Positions 1 to 9,539 are shown, counted from the first letter of the stretch. The stretch is 44,355 bases of DNA from Flavobacteriaceae bacterium (GCA_026988355.1 JALSLK010000079.1:1-44355); one strand, 5' to 3'. Translations and numbers: made by a program. Notes: generated by a model not told the origin, from the sequence alone.

Positions 1-9
1 TAAATAATT

Positions 10-1341
10 TTATTTTTTAAAGAAATCCACAATAAGATGGTAAATATCACTACCAAAAACCAATGCCATTAATCCCATAATAAAAATAAAACCAGCTACT
101 TGTGCATACTCTAAAACTTTTTGCGTTGGAGCTCTACCAGAAATCATTTCGTATAGTAAAAATACAATATGACCACCGTCTAAGGCAGGAATAGGTAAGA
201 GATTAAGAAAAGCCAACCAAATCGAAAACATTGCCATAAACCGCCAAACAAAATGCCAGTCCCAAGTAGGAGACATTACAGAAACAATACCAATTGGACC
301 TTTTACATGTTTATAACCTTCTGTTTTTTTATTAAAAATCAACTTAAATTGACGTACTTGCATGGTAAGCGCTTCCATAGTTTGTGTTAATCCTTTTGGA
401 ATAGAATTAACAATCGAATATTTTTTCGTTACTAAAAAATCTTTAGCTAATGACGTGTCTACTGCAATTCCAATAATTAAACTATCAGGAACTTTTACAT
501 TAATATTTACCAATTCATTATTTCTTTCTACATTTAGTAAAATATCTTTATTCTTATTGTTTTTAATATATCCAACTAAATCGCTCCAAAATAGAATTGG
601 TTTTTGATTAACAGAAACAATTTTATCTCCTTTTAATAGTCCAGCACTTTTAGCAGCATAATTTTCTTTAACAGCTCCAATAATAGGAGGTAAAGCTTCT
701 GTAATAAATCGTTTTCCTTGTTGATTTAAAACTAATTTTTTTACTTCATCTTTTAAAAGAAAAGAAATTTCTTTACCATTTCTTAGGACGGTCATTTTAT
801 CACCTAAAAGAATATTTATAGGAGCATCATTAAATTTTTCTAATTTTTTACCATCAATAGAAATAATTTTATCTCCTTTTTTAATTCCTAATTTTTCGCC
901 AACTTCATCTACATAAATACCATATTTTAACTTGCTATTATCTATATAAGTATCGCCATAATAAACCAATAAAGCACTATAAATAAACCAAGCTAAAAAG
1001 AAATTTACGGTAACACCACCAATCATTATAATTAAACGTTGCCAAGCAGGTTTTGATCTAAATTCCCACGGTTGTGGTGGTTTTTTCATTTGTTCTTTAT
1101 CCATACTCTCATCAATCATTCCAGCAATTTTTACATAACCACCAAAAGGAATCCATCCAATACCATAAACGGTATCTCCAATTTTTTTCTTGAATAACGA
1201 AAATTTATAATCAAAAAATAGATAAAATTTTTCTACCTTAGTTTTGAATAGTTTTGCAGGAATAAAGTGTCCAAGTTCATGTAAAATTACTAAAACGGAG
1301 ATGATAAAAACGAATTGTGCAATCTGAATTAATACAGTCAT
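10..1341 (-). CDS. rseP: RseP-type site-2 intramembrane zinc protease
   Basis: Inner-membrane metalloprotease of the S2P/M50 family, which cuts membrane-anchored anti-sigma factors and remnant signal peptides within the membrane. The first membrane segment carries the zinc motif HELGH (residues 21-25). A PDZ-like region fills the middle (about residues 140-300), with a repeated turn of the type GIKKGDKIISIDGK and GLLKGDKIVSVNQK, suggesting two PDZ copies. The C-terminal part has the second active-site motif NLLPIPALDGGH, whose Asp is the third zinc ligand, followed by a last membrane segment. At 443 residues it has the usual length for the Bacteroidota form. It ends at the left edge of the window, so its downstream partner is not visible. 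The M1 peptidase gene lies 73 bases upstream on the same strand, but a -7 motif in the gap suggests rseP has its own promoter. Family assignment is firm; the substrate is not known from sequence. Confidence 0.95.
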   Translation of the reverse strand: MTVLIQIAQFVFIISVLVILHELGHFIPAKLFKTKVEKFYLFFDYKFSLFKKKIGDTVYGIGWIPFGGYVKIAGMIDESMDKEQMKKPPQPWEFRSKPAWQRLIIMIGGVTVNFFLAWFIYSALLVYYGDTYIDNSKLKYGIYVDEVGEKLGIKKGDKIISIDGKKLEKFNDAPINILLGDKMTVLRNGKEISFLLKDEVKKLVLNQQGKRFITEALPPIIGAVKENYAAKSAGLLKGDKIVSVNQKPILFWSDLVGYIKNNKNKDILLNVERNNELVNINVKVPDSLIIGIAVDTSLAKDFLVTKKYSIVNSIPKGLTQTMEALTMQVRQFKLIFNKKTEGYKHVKGPIGIVSVMSPTWDWHFVWRFMAMFSIWLAFLNLLPIPALDGGHIVFLLYEMISGRAPTQKVLEYAQVAGFIFIMGLMALVFGSDIYHLIVDFFKK

Positions 1342-1366
1342 TATAAAATTATAAGTTTAAAACGAG

Positions 1367-1374
1367 CAAAAATA
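1367..1374 (-). promoter_or_regulatory. Putative -7 promoter element for rseP
   Basis: Read on the minus strand this is TATTTTTG, an exact match to the Bacteroidota -7 consensus TAnnTTTG. It lies 25 bases before the rseP start codon. I see no TTG at the expected -33 distance, so this is a motif match only. Confidence 0.4.
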
Positions 1375-1414
1375 CATTTTTAAACTTGGATAATGAAATG
1401 TTAAAATAGATAGC

Positions 1415-3358
1415 TTACTTTTTTAAGATAGTTTTATGAGTAATACCATTAGAAGTCTCAATTTTTACAACATAAACACCATTTGTTAATCCGTGTAATG
1501 AAATGTTAAGCGTTGGGTTTTGTTGTTCCAAAACTTTTTGTCCAATTGCATTAAATAGTTTAATGTTCGAAATGGATATTAAATTATTTATTTTAATATG
1601 TAACATGTTAGTAACTGGATTTGGATAAAGAGTAATAATATTATCCAAAATAAGATTTTCAGTTTGAGAGAGAGAAGTATTATCCTTAGAAATTAAATGA
1701 AAATTTGGATCTACTTCAATATTAGAGACTATAAAAGGAATGGATTCTGTAAATTGTTGTCCGTTTTGAGTTAATTCTAATCGTAACATTTGAGATTCTC
1801 CTAAAGTACCAATTACATTAATGGGTAAAGGTGTTTCAAAAAAGGAAACAGAATGATGCGATTGTGTTTGATTGACATTAATTTGTAAGATATTAGTATT
1901 GCTATCTTGATTCCAACTTAGATTAAAACTAGGATAGCCTTCACCCAAAAACCAATCGTTAAAAAATTCTGTTAAATCTAAACCACTAACAGCTTCAAAA
2001 TGTTCTTGTAAATTTATTGTTTTTGCATAACCATAAGCTAGAGAAGGGTCTGCCAAATAATTTTTGATAGATTGAAAAAAATCAAGATCACCTAACTTAT
2101 ACCGAAGCATGTGTAATACCATAGCGCCTTTAGCATAAGAAAGTCTACTGCTAAAAATTCTACCAACCGAAGTAGTATCATTTACAAAAACAGAGCCGTT
2201 TGGTTGTAAGGTTATTGCTCTCCAAGAACTCGTTAAAACTCTATTTTGTCGCCAGTTTTTAAAGGCTTGGTCTCCATCAAAATTTTCAATAACTAAAGCA
2301 TCGAGATAGGTAGCAAAACCTTCATTTAGCCAAATATCTTCCCACGAGGCACAAGTTATTTTATCTCCAAACCATTGATGAGCAAGTTCATGGGCAATTA
2401 AACCTCTTCCAAAATTTCCCATAAAGCTCATGGTAGTATGCTCCATTCCTCCAGACCAATTAAATTCTGCATGACCATATTTTTCATCTGCAAAAGGATA
2501 CATTTCAAAAAGACTACCAAACAAATCAATAATTGCAGGAGTAATTGCAGTTGCGGCTTGAGTACTAGTTAGATTTTCAGGAAAAACATAATTTACAACA
2601 TCAAAATTCCCATTAGCAACATGATCGTTATAGACGACATAGTTTGTAACAGCAATAGCAATTAAATATGCAGGAATTGGATATTTATGTTTCCAGTGTG
2701 TTGTGGTATTTCCGCCATTTGTAATCTCGGATTTTAGTAAGCCATTAGAAGCGGTTTTATATTGCGAAGGATGTGTAACAAATACATCAATAGAATCGAT
2801 TTTATCTGTTAAATCTTGTTTGCAAGGCCACCAATATTTTGCGCCGTAAGGTTCCGATAAAGTTCCCAAAATTGGCATACCATTATGATTGCCAACTTGA
2901 AAAGAATCAAATCCAGTTGAGGTAGGAACTCCGTTATAAGTAATAGTTAAAGAGTCTAAAGTACCAGTTGGTAATGTACTTGCTAATGTAATCCTAATTT
3001 CATCGTTAGCGTTTTGAGTAAAATTAAGAGGAGTGCCACGCTGTAAAACTTGCGAAACAGTCATATTACTTGCTAAATCGAAAGTAATAGTATTCATGTT
3101 ATCTTTTGCTTCGTAATAAGAAGTAACATTGCCACTTACAAATTCAATAGCAGGATCAACACTCCATTCTAATCGATGGTATTTTAAATCGTAATTATTT
3201 GTGTTTTCATTTCTGCGAAAGTTTCTTTTTTTCTGAGCAGCTTTTTGTTCTAAATACAGAATGTCTTTGCGGTAATTAGGTTTGTTTTCCTCTTCAAATG
3301 TTTGTGAAAATGAAAAAGAAAAAAATAATAAGAAAAACCAAAGAGAATAAAATTTCAT
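1415..3358 (-). CDS. Secreted M1 family aminopeptidase with T9SS sorting domain
   Basis: Zinc aminopeptidase of the M1 family, exported and probably displayed or released by the type IX secretion system. A signal peptide covers residues 1-19 (ending SFSQ). The N-terminal beta domain runs to about residue 240. The catalytic motif is HELAH (323-327) with the third zinc ligand Glu346, in the exact HExxH-x18-E spacing. The substrate motif that reads GAMEN in classical enzymes is GGMEH here (303-307). The last 75 or so residues form a type A sorting domain (YPNPVTNMLHI near its start, GVYVVKIET and KTILKK at the end). Some M1 families have a long C-terminal helical domain; here only about 130 residues separate the catalytic domain from the sorting domain. 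It is divergent from the SCO1-like gene, and the two promoters overlap in a 40-base gap. Probably scavenges peptides outside the cell. Confidence 0.9.
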   Translation of the reverse strand: MKFYSLWFFLLFFSFSFSQTFEEENKPNYRKDILYLEQKAAQKKRNFRRNENTNNYDLKYHRLEWSVDPAIEFVSGNVTSYYEAKDNMNTITFDLASNMTVSQVLQRGTPLNFTQNANDEIRITLASTLPTGTLDSLTITYNGVPTSTGFDSFQVGNHNGMPILGTLSEPYGAKYWWPCKQDLTDKIDSIDVFVTHPSQYKTASNGLLKSEITNGGNTTTHWKHKYPIPAYLIAIAVTNYVVYNDHVANGNFDVVNYVFPENLTSTQAATAITPAIIDLFGSLFEMYPFADEKYGHAEFNWSGGMEHTTMSFMGNFGRGLIAHELAHQWFGDKITCASWEDIWLNEGFATYLDALVIENFDGDQAFKNWRQNRVLTSSWRAITLQPNGSVFVNDTTSVGRIFSSRLSYAKGAMVLHMLRYKLGDLDFFQSIKNYLADPSLAYGYAKTINLQEHFEAVSGLDLTEFFNDWFLGEGYPSFNLSWNQDSNTNILQINVNQTQSHHSVSFFETPLPINVIGTLGESQMLRLELTQNGQQFTESIPFIVSNIEVDPNFHLISKDNTSLSQTENLILDNIITLYPNPVTNMLHIKINNLISISNIKLFNAIGQKVLEQQNPTLNISLHGLTNGVYVVKIETSNGITHKTILKK

Positions 3359-3363
3359 AATTG

Positions 3364-3391
3364 TAAATTTGCGAAGTAAAGTTCAAATATA
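3364..3391. promoter_or_regulatory. Overlapping divergent promoters (M1 peptidase / SCO1-like)
   Basis: Two exact TAnnTTTG elements lie in the 40-base divergent gap: TAAATTTG on the plus strand at 3364-3371 for the SCO1-like gene, and TATATTTG on the minus strand at 3391-3384 for the peptidase gene. The predicted start sites of both transcripts fall near 3377, so each -7 element sits in the other transcript's first bases. No clear -33 TTG was found for either. Confidence 0.4.
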
Positions 3392-3398
3392 AGTAATT

Positions 3399-4067
3399 AT
3401 GAAACAACAACGTGTTAAAAAACCTTACGCACTATTAAAATTTTTATTAGTTTTTACCGTATTAGGAATTTTAGCAATTTACTTTTTAACGAATAAAGAA
3501 AGAAAATTGCCAGTTTTTAATCCCTATGATGTAAATCCAAGATTAGTAGATAATAGTATAAAACATGTAAAAAACGGACATAAAATAGCAGATTTTACCT
3601 TACTAGATCAAGAAGGGAAAACAATAACACAAAAAGAGTATAAAAATAAAATATATGTAGCAGATTTTTTCTTTACACGATGCACAACAATTTGTCCGAT
3701 AATGTCTACAAATATGAAAATTTTACAAGATGCCTTTATCGAAGATGCAGATGTGCAATTTTTATCCATGTCCGTTACACCAAAAATGGATAGTGTACCG
3801 ACATTAAAGAAATATGCAGATAAAAAAGGAGCAATAGCAAAAAAATGGCATATTACTACAGGAGATAAAAAGCATATTTATGCATTGGCAAGGAAATCTT
3901 ATATGGCAGTTTTAGACGAAGGAGATGGAGGAGAACAAGATTTTATCCATACAGAACAATTTGTGTTAATAGATAAAAAGAAACAAATAAGAGGCTTTTA
4001 CGATGGTACAAACAGCGAAGATATTAAACAAATTATAAAAGATATAAATTTACTTAAACTCGAATAG
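3399..4067 (+). CDS. SCO1/SenC-family copper-binding thioredoxin-fold protein
   Basis: Membrane-anchored thioredoxin-fold protein of the SCO1/SenC/PrrC family, which delivers copper to the CuA centre of cytochrome c oxidase or acts as a thiol reductase. One membrane anchor spans about residues 11-30; the rest would face the periplasm. The copper-site motif CTTIC gives Cys95 and Cys99 in CxxxC spacing, preceded by the typical FFFTRC context, and the third ligand is most likely His184 in DFIHTEQF. The length of 222 residues is normal. It stands alone between the divergent peptidase gene and feoA, with no oxidase genes in view. The three metal ligands are all present, so the copper role is likely, but electron-transfer function cannot be excluded. 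Confidence 0.9.
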   Translation: MKQQRVKKPYALLKFLLVFTVLGILAIYFLTNKERKLPVFNPYDVNPRLVDNSIKHVKNGHKIADFTLLDQEGKTITQKEYKNKIYVADFFFTRCTTICPIMSTNMKILQDAFIEDADVQFLSMSVTPKMDSVPTLKKYADKKGAIAKKWHITTGDKKHIYALARKSYMAVLDEGDGGEQDFIHTEQFVLIDKKKQIRGFYDGTNSEDIKQIIKDINLLKLE

Positions 4068-4130
4068 TTTATTTAGATGCAGAAATCTATTATTCTAACA
4101 AATATCATTTTTTATTAAAAATAATAACCG

Positions 4131-4138
4131 TAAATTTG
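4131..4138 (+). promoter_or_regulatory. Putative -7 promoter element for feoAB
   Basis: TAAATTTG matches TAnnTTTG exactly and lies about 30 bases before the TTG start of feoA. No -33 TTG at good spacing and no convincing Fur-type palindrome was seen. Confidence 0.4.
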
Positions 4139-4168
4139 CGTATTATTTTTAATTAATCTAAATAAGGT

Positions 4169-4429
4169 TTGAATAAAACAATAGCAGACTTACAAATTGG
4201 TGAAAAAGGAATTATAGCACAAGTATGTTTTAACGACATACCACTTAAACTTTTAGAAATGGGATGTATGCCAGGAAAAGAAGTGGAATTAGTACAAATA
4301 GCACCATTAAAAGACCCATTGTATATTATTGTAAACGGAAGTCATCTTGCCATTAGAAAAGAAATAGCAGCATTAATTAAAATAGAGGTTGCTACAAAAA
4401 AGAATTTATGCGAAGAGATAAAGTCATAA
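4169..4429 (+). CDS. feoA: FeoA, ferrous iron transport accessory protein
   Basis: Small SH3-like cytoplasmic protein of 86 residues that works with FeoB in Fe(II) uptake. The pattern of a leading beta-strand region with GEKGIIAQV, the central LLEMGCMPGKEVEL and the later PLYIIVNGSHLAIRKE is typical of FeoA. The start must be the TTG at 4169: an in-frame TAA lies only six bases upstream (4163-4165) and the next in-frame ATG would remove about 30 conserved residues. There is no good Shine-Dalgarno sequence, as is common in this phylum. Its end overlaps the start of feoB by 22 bases, which indicates coupled translation. FeoA is a separate protein here, not fused to FeoB as in some Bacteroidota. 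Confidence 0.9.
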   Translation: MNKTIADLQIGEKGIIAQVCFNDIPLKLLEMGCMPGKEVELVQIAPLKDPLYIIVNGSHLAIRKEIAALIKIEVATKKNLCEEIKS

Positions 4430-6519
4430 ATGTTGCTTTAGTAGGTAATCCAAATACAGGAAAAACATCTCTGTTTAATCAGTTAACAGGATTAAATCAA
4501 AAGGTAGGAAATTATCCTGGAGTAACCGTAGATAAAAAGCAAGGAAAGTGTAAATTGAGTGAATCGGTTACAGCAAACATCATAGACTTACCAGGAACTT
4601 ACAGCATCAATCCAAACACAATTGATGAAAGTATTGTTTTAGAAACATTAATAAATACTAAAAGTGCCGATTATCCAGATGTCATAATTGTAGTTGCAGA
4701 TGTCGTAAATATTAAACGTAATTTATTACTATTCTCTCAAATAAAAGATTTAGAAATACCTACAATTCTTGCTGTAAATATGGCAGATGAAATGACTAAA
4801 AAAGGAATTTCAATAGATATTGATTTATTACAAAAAGAATTAAAATCGGATGTAGTATTAATAAGTGCTAGAAAAAATAAAGGGATTAAAGATTTAAAAG
4901 GAAGCATATTAAACCCAAAAATTGCAAAGCATACAGCATTATCCGATTTCTCTAAAAGAATGGATATCGATTTTTTTAATGGAATTGAAGCAGATTTTAA
5001 AAAGCATTCCTTATACAAAGCATGGTTGTACATCACACAATTAAATGACATGTCTTTCCTTACAGAAGAAGAGCAATTGCATATTGAAAAATACAGAAAA
5101 GATGAAAAAAAATTAGCAAAATTACAGCATAAAGAAACCGTATTACGATACCAACAAATTAATGCGATTCTAAAAAAAACGTATGTAGTTGATGCTACTA
5201 AAGCAACAACATTACGAGCAAAATTAGATCGAGTTTTAACACATAAAGTATTTGGATATGTAATTTTTGCATCTATTTTAATGTTAATTTTTCAAGCAGT
5301 TTTTGATTTAGCTTCCGTACCAATGGATTTTATAGACAAAACGTTTGCAAGTTTAGGCGAATATGCAAAAGCAAATTTACCAGAAGGCAAACTATTCGAT
5401 TTGATTACAGATGGAATTATTCCAGGAATAGGAGGAATCATAATATTTATACCACAAATTGTTATTTTGTTTTTGCTAGTTGCAATACTCGAAGAAACAG
5501 GTTACATGAGTCGAGTTGTGTTTTTAATGGATAAAATTATGCGCCGTTTTGGTATGAGCGGAAAAAGTGTAGTGCCATTAATTTCTGGAACAGCATGCGC
5601 AATACCAGCAATAATGGCAGCTAGAAATATTAGCGGATTTAAAGCGCGCCTAATTACTATTTTAGTAACGCCATTTACAACATGCTCGGCAAGAATACCA
5701 GTTTATGCAATTATTATAGCTTTGATTATACCAGAAGAAAGATTCTTAGGATTTTCATTGCAAGGACTAACCTTAATGCTTTTATACTTACTAGGTTTTT
5801 TATCTGCAATAACATCAGCATACTTATTACATAAATTGTTAAAAGTAAAAAGTAAAAGTTATTTTATTATTGAAATGCCAAATTATAAATTACCATCATT
5901 AAAAAATATCGGTTATACAATTTTAGAAAAGACCAAAGCCTTTGTTTTTGAAGCAGGAAAAATTATATTGGCAATTTCGATTATATTGTGGTTTTTGGCA
6001 ACAAACGGTCCCAAGCAAACATTTCAAAAAGCAAATGAAATTGTAGAAAAAGAAATAAAAAGAAATAAAAAACCCCATACAGAGACAGAAAGAAACACCG
6101 AAATAGCCAAATATAAATTAGAACATTCTTATTTAGGAATTATGGGTAAAACTATCGAGCCAATGATTAAACCATTAGGTTATGATTGGAAAATAGGAAT
6201 AGCACTAATTAGTTCGTTTGCAGCTAGAGAAGTATTTGTAGGAACATTAGCAACTATTTATAATGTAGAAAATCCAGACGATGAAGCTAGTATAAAAGAC
6301 AGAATGCGAGCAGAAATTAGACCAACAGGAGGAAAACGATTTGATTTTCCAACAGGAATGTCATTACTTATATTTTACGCTTTTGCAATGCAATGTATGG
6401 GAACATTAGCTGTAGTTAAAAGAGAAACCAATTCATGGAAATGGCCAATATATCAATTAATAAGTATGACACTCCTAGCATACATAGCAGCATTTATTAC
6501 ATATCAAGTATTGAGCTAA
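4408..6519 (+). CDS. feoB: FeoB, ferrous iron transporter with GTPase domain
   Basis: Inner-membrane Fe(II) transporter of 703 residues. The N-terminal G domain shows all main motifs: P-loop GNPNTGKT (13-20), switch I region NYPGVTVD (35-42), DLPG (60-63) and NMAD (124-127). A helical linker follows to about residue 270, then the membrane domain with two Gate-like regions; the conserved TACAIPA and TTCSARIPV segments carry the cysteines and prolines found around the FeoB pore, and a late segment AFAMQCMGT matches the second gate. It overlaps feoA by 22 bases and must be co-transcribed. No FeoC follows; the next gene is 177 bases away and unrelated. Iron regulation is expected from the family but not shown by a visible operator. 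Confidence 0.96.
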   Translation: MRRDKVINVALVGNPNTGKTSLFNQLTGLNQKVGNYPGVTVDKKQGKCKLSESVTANIIDLPGTYSINPNTIDESIVLETLINTKSADYPDVIIVVADVVNIKRNLLLFSQIKDLEIPTILAVNMADEMTKKGISIDIDLLQKELKSDVVLISARKNKGIKDLKGSILNPKIAKHTALSDFSKRMDIDFFNGIEADFKKHSLYKAWLYITQLNDMSFLTEEEQLHIEKYRKDEKKLAKLQHKETVLRYQQINAILKKTYVVDATKATTLRAKLDRVLTHKVFGYVIFASILMLIFQAVFDLASVPMDFIDKTFASLGEYAKANLPEGKLFDLITDGIIPGIGGIIIFIPQIVILFLLVAILEETGYMSRVVFLMDKIMRRFGMSGKSVVPLISGTACAIPAIMAARNISGFKARLITILVTPFTTCSARIPVYAIIIALIIPEERFLGFSLQGLTLMLLYLLGFLSAITSAYLLHKLLKVKSKSYFIIEMPNYKLPSLKNIGYTILEKTKAFVFEAGKIILAISIILWFLATNGPKQTFQKANEIVEKEIKRNKKPHTETERNTEIAKYKLEHSYLGIMGKTIEPMIKPLGYDWKIGIALISSFAAREVFVGTLATIYNVENPDDEASIKDRMRAEIRPTGGKRFDFPTGMSLLIFYAFAMQCMGTLAVVKRETNSWKWPIYQLISMTLLAYIAAFITYQVLS

Positions 6520-6696
6520 TATGCCACAAATTAAAACATCACACTAACATTCAGCATTACATATTTTTGAATTAAAACAGGTAACTCTCAAACATTCATT
6601 TATAAAAAAATTAACAATACAAAAACGGTAAAGTAAAATTATTTTGTAACATTTGTTGCGGATTGTCGTTTTATAGTTAAATAAAAGAATATAAAT

Positions 6697-8193
6697 ATGA
6701 ATAAATTGTTACTTAGTATCCTAATAGCACTTCTTGTTTTTATTACAAATATGGTTCGTGCACAAACTATTACAGGAAGAGTTTTAGAAAAAGGAGAATT
6801 ACCAATATCTTATGCTACGGTTCAAATTACAGAAAAATATGGCGTATTAACGAACGAAGAAGGTCGTTTTTTACTAGAAGCTAAAAAGTTTAAACCAACA
6901 GATACCATTACAATATCTTATTTAGGATATAAGAGTATAAAATTAGCATTAAAAGATTTTAAATCGAAAGACTATTATTTAATAGAAGATATTAATACAC
7001 TTTCGGAAATTAAAATCTCAAATAAAAAACTATCTATCGAAGAAATTTTAGAAAAGGTAAAGGAGAATGTTTCAAAAAATTACGCAACCGCAAATATAAA
7101 ACAGCAAATTTTCCATAGATCAACCAATAAAGTCAAATTTAAAAGGTTTGAATTTGAATTCACAAAATCAAATTTATTAAATAAACAAGAATTAAAGAAA
7201 TTAAATGCATCCATCGATAGTTTAATAACTACAGTAGTAAATGTACCTTCAACAAATTATGACGATGTATTGAGTGAGTTATATACATTGCAAGATACAT
7301 CTGTGCTAAAGATGATAAAAGCAACAAGATTAATCAATAAAAAAAATGATAAATCCGAAAAAATATTTCAAGAATTATTTTTAAATACCGTAGCAAAACA
7401 TTTAGATACTAACGAAACCTATAAAGTAAAATCAGGATTGTTTAAAGTAGAAGATTCGTTAAAAGTAAAAATGGACTTCGATACATCGTATAGAGATAGT
7501 ATACCAGTAAAGTTCATGAAAAATAATTACAATGAAATAATAACAAATAATTCCATATCAAAAGAATCCAAATTAGATTTTATTTTTAAAACAAAGAAAT
7601 ATAAATACGAATTAAAAGGGACTTCGATGTTAGATAATGAGTTAATATATGTTATTGGCTTTTCTCCAAAAAGAAAATCAGCAAAATTTGAAGGAATATT
7701 CTATGTAAATGCGTATGATTTTGCAGTGGTAAAAACAGATTTTAAATATGCAAAAAACCGATCAGGAAAAGGAGTAAATTTACGATTTTTATTAGGAGTA
7801 AAATTCAAAGAAAATTTAAAAAACATTTCCGTTTTATATAAGAAAAACGAAAATGGTTTGTATAGTTTACAATTTATAAAGCAAGAAAAAGGAGTGTATG
7901 TTTATGCACATCGACCATTCAAATTTACAAAAAATAGAAAAAGTAGAGCAGAAGATAAAAAAATGATGAAAATAGATTTTTTAATGGAAATGAACCAAGT
8001 AGGAAAAGAAGAGTTGTTTTTTATTAGTGAAAAACAATTGACAAAAAGTGAATTTGATAAAATAAAACAAAAGAAAAAATGTAAAGTAACTTACATTTCA
8101 AAGTATAATGCAGCAATATGGAAAGGATATAATGTAATAAATCCAATAGAAGAAATAAAAAATTACGATACAGGCGAAGTAGTAAATGAGTAA
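6697..8193 (+). CDS. Exported carboxypeptidase-like regulatory domain protein
   Basis: Protein of 498 residues whose role I cannot name. A signal peptide covers residues 1-22 (ending VRAQ). It is followed by a carboxypeptidase D regulatory-like beta-sandwich (about 24-95): TITGRVLEKGELPISYATV at the start and ISYLGYKSIKL at the end, the pattern seen at the N-terminus of many Bacteroidota outer-membrane proteins. The remaining 400 residues are rich in Lys, Asn and beta-prone stretches, with no TonB plug or clear beta-barrel end, and no T9SS sorting domain. Proteins of this type are usually envelope-associated. It precedes the alpha/beta hydrolase gene, with only 34 bases between it and the start I prefer, so the two may be co-transcribed; the link in function is unclear. 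Confidence 0.75.
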   Translation: MNKLLLSILIALLVFITNMVRAQTITGRVLEKGELPISYATVQITEKYGVLTNEEGRFLLEAKKFKPTDTITISYLGYKSIKLALKDFKSKDYYLIEDINTLSEIKISNKKLSIEEILEKVKENVSKNYATANIKQQIFHRSTNKVKFKRFEFEFTKSNLLNKQELKKLNASIDSLITTVVNVPSTNYDDVLSELYTLQDTSVLKMIKATRLINKKNDKSEKIFQELFLNTVAKHLDTNETYKVKSGLFKVEDSLKVKMDFDTSYRDSIPVKFMKNNYNEIITNNSISKESKLDFIFKTKKYKYELKGTSMLDNELIYVIGFSPKRKSAKFEGIFYVNAYDFAVVKTDFKYAKNRSGKGVNLRFLLGVKFKENLKNISVLYKKNENGLYSLQFIKQEKGVYVYAHRPFKFTKNRKSRAEDKKMMKIDFLMEMNQVGKEELFFISEKQLTKSEFDKIKQKKKCKVTYISKYNAAIWKGYNVINPIEEIKNYDTGEVVNE

Positions 8194-8227
8194 AAGATAT
8201 TGCATTGCAGCATTAAATAAAAAAAAC

Positions 8228-8989
8228 ATGCTATTACATTCAAAAATTTTAGGAAGAGGAGAACCATTATTAATTTTACATGGTTATTTCGGAATGGGAG
8301 ATAATTGGAAATCATTAGCAAATAAATTTGCAAGTAATTATGAAGTACATTTGATAGATCAACGAAATCATGGGCGTAGTTTTCATACAACTGATTTTTC
8401 ATACGAATTGATGGTAGATGATTTAGACAATTATATACAACATTATCAGCTAAAAAAAATCAATTTATTGGGACATTCGATGGGAGGAAAGACAGCAATG
8501 TTATTTGCAACTACCTATCCCAAAAAAGTGTGTAAATTAATTGTGGCAGATATTTCGCCTAGATATTATTCACCACATCATCAATTTATATTAGAAGCAT
8601 TAAATGCAGTTAATTTTGATAAAATAACAAAACGTAGAGAAGTAGAAACCGTTTTAGCAAATTATATAGATGAAGCAGGAATTAGACAGTTTTTACTTAA
8701 AAATGTATATTGGAAAAGTAAAACAGAATTAGCATATCGTTTTCATTTAGAAAGTTTAACAGATAATGTAGAAGAAGTAGGAGTTGCATTGCCGAATTTT
8801 GCAATTTTTGAAGGAGAAACTTTATTTTTAAAAGGAGCAAATTCTGGATACATATCTAACGATGATGAAGCACTTATAGAAGCACATTTTCCAAAAGCAC
8901 AAATAAAAACAATAAAAAATGCAGGACATTGGTTACATGCCGAAAATCCAATCGATTTTTATGATTATGTAGTAGCATTTATAAAATAA
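8228..8989 (+). CDS. Alpha/beta hydrolase, YbfF-like esterase
   Basis: Cytoplasmic alpha/beta-hydrolase of 253 residues resembling the YbfF acyl-CoA/carboxyl esterase group. The oxyanion-hole region is LILHGYFGMGDNW, the nucleophile elbow is GHSMGGKT with Ser84, and the catalytic His lies in NAGHWLHAENP near the C-terminus. The charge-relay motif LIDQRNHGRS is also typical. An upstream ATG at 8186 is possible and would overlap the preceding gene by 8 bases. I chose 8228 because the family normally begins with a residue pattern like MLLHSKILG, and the 14 extra residues look unrelated. Substrate is unknown. Confidence 0.85.
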   Translation: MLLHSKILGRGEPLLILHGYFGMGDNWKSLANKFASNYEVHLIDQRNHGRSFHTTDFSYELMVDDLDNYIQHYQLKKINLLGHSMGGKTAMLFATTYPKKVCKLIVADISPRYYSPHHQFILEALNAVNFDKITKRREVETVLANYIDEAGIRQFLLKNVYWKSKTELAYRFHLESLTDNVEEVGVALPNFAIFEGETLFLKGANSGYISNDDEALIEAHFPKAQIKTIKNAGHWLHAENPIDFYDYVVAFIK

Positions 8990-9153
8990 TTAGTGTTAAG
9001 TCTTGCCATTTTTTTATTTATGTAAATAGAATTTTATATCAAATTCAGATTACTAGAATCCTAAAACTTTAGAAAAAAAACAAATCATGACAAAATAGCA
9101 TAAATAGGAACATGGCATAATTATCGCTAATTCTAAGATAGAAAAATAATTAT

Positions 9154-9516
9154 ATGAAAATACTATTAAAAATGTTACTAACCGCAGTTGCAGTATTTGC
9201 AATAGCAAGTCTATTGAGTGGCGTAACAGTAGCAAATTTTAACACAGCACTTGTAGTGGCAATTACATTAGGATTATTAAAAGTCTTTATAAGACCAATA
9301 ATTATATTTTTTACGTTGCCAATAACTATAATAACATTAGGACTATTTTTATTTGTAATAAACACGTTTTTAATTCTATTAACCGATTACTTTATAGAAG
9401 GATTTATTGTTAACGGATTTTGGACAGCATTACTATTTAGTTTGTTACTATCCATGACACAATCTATACTATATCGATTTTTGAAAAACGAAAAACAAGA
9501 GAATAAATACGAATAA
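9154..9516 (+). CDS. Small four-helix membrane protein (phage holin family name, PF04020-like)
   Basis: Membrane protein of 120 residues with about four hydrophobic segments and a short charged tail (FLKNEKQENKYE). The pattern of a first helix, then TLGLLKVFIRPI, then LPITIITLGLFLFVINTFLI, matches the widespread group usually labelled phage holin family or DUF422-like membrane protein, which occurs as single chromosomal copies in many bacteria. No other phage gene is near, so the holin label should not be read as a prophage sign. It lies 69 bases before trigger factor on the same strand. Function unknown. Confidence 0.75.
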   Translation: MKILLKMLLTAVAVFAIASLLSGVTVANFNTALVVAITLGLLKVFIRPIIIFFTLPITIITLGLFLFVINTFLILLTDYFIEGFIVNGFWTALLFSLLLSMTQSILYRFLKNEKQENKYE

Positions 9517-9531
9517 TTAAAGAAAAAATAC

Positions 9532-9539
9532 TAATTTTG
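9532..9539 (+). promoter_or_regulatory. Putative -7 promoter element for tig
   Basis: TAATTTTG matches TAnnTTTG and lies 46 bases before the tig start codon, giving a leader of about 40 bases. No TTG is seen at -33. Confidence 0.4.

Noticed and set aside
4080-4168. Fur box or riboswitch before feoAB
   Set aside because: No convincing palindrome or conserved RNA fold could be seen; only a -7 element.
9154-9516. Prophage remnant suggested by a phage holin family protein
   Set aside because: The family is a common single-copy chromosomal membrane protein and no phage structural, lysis or replication gene is near.
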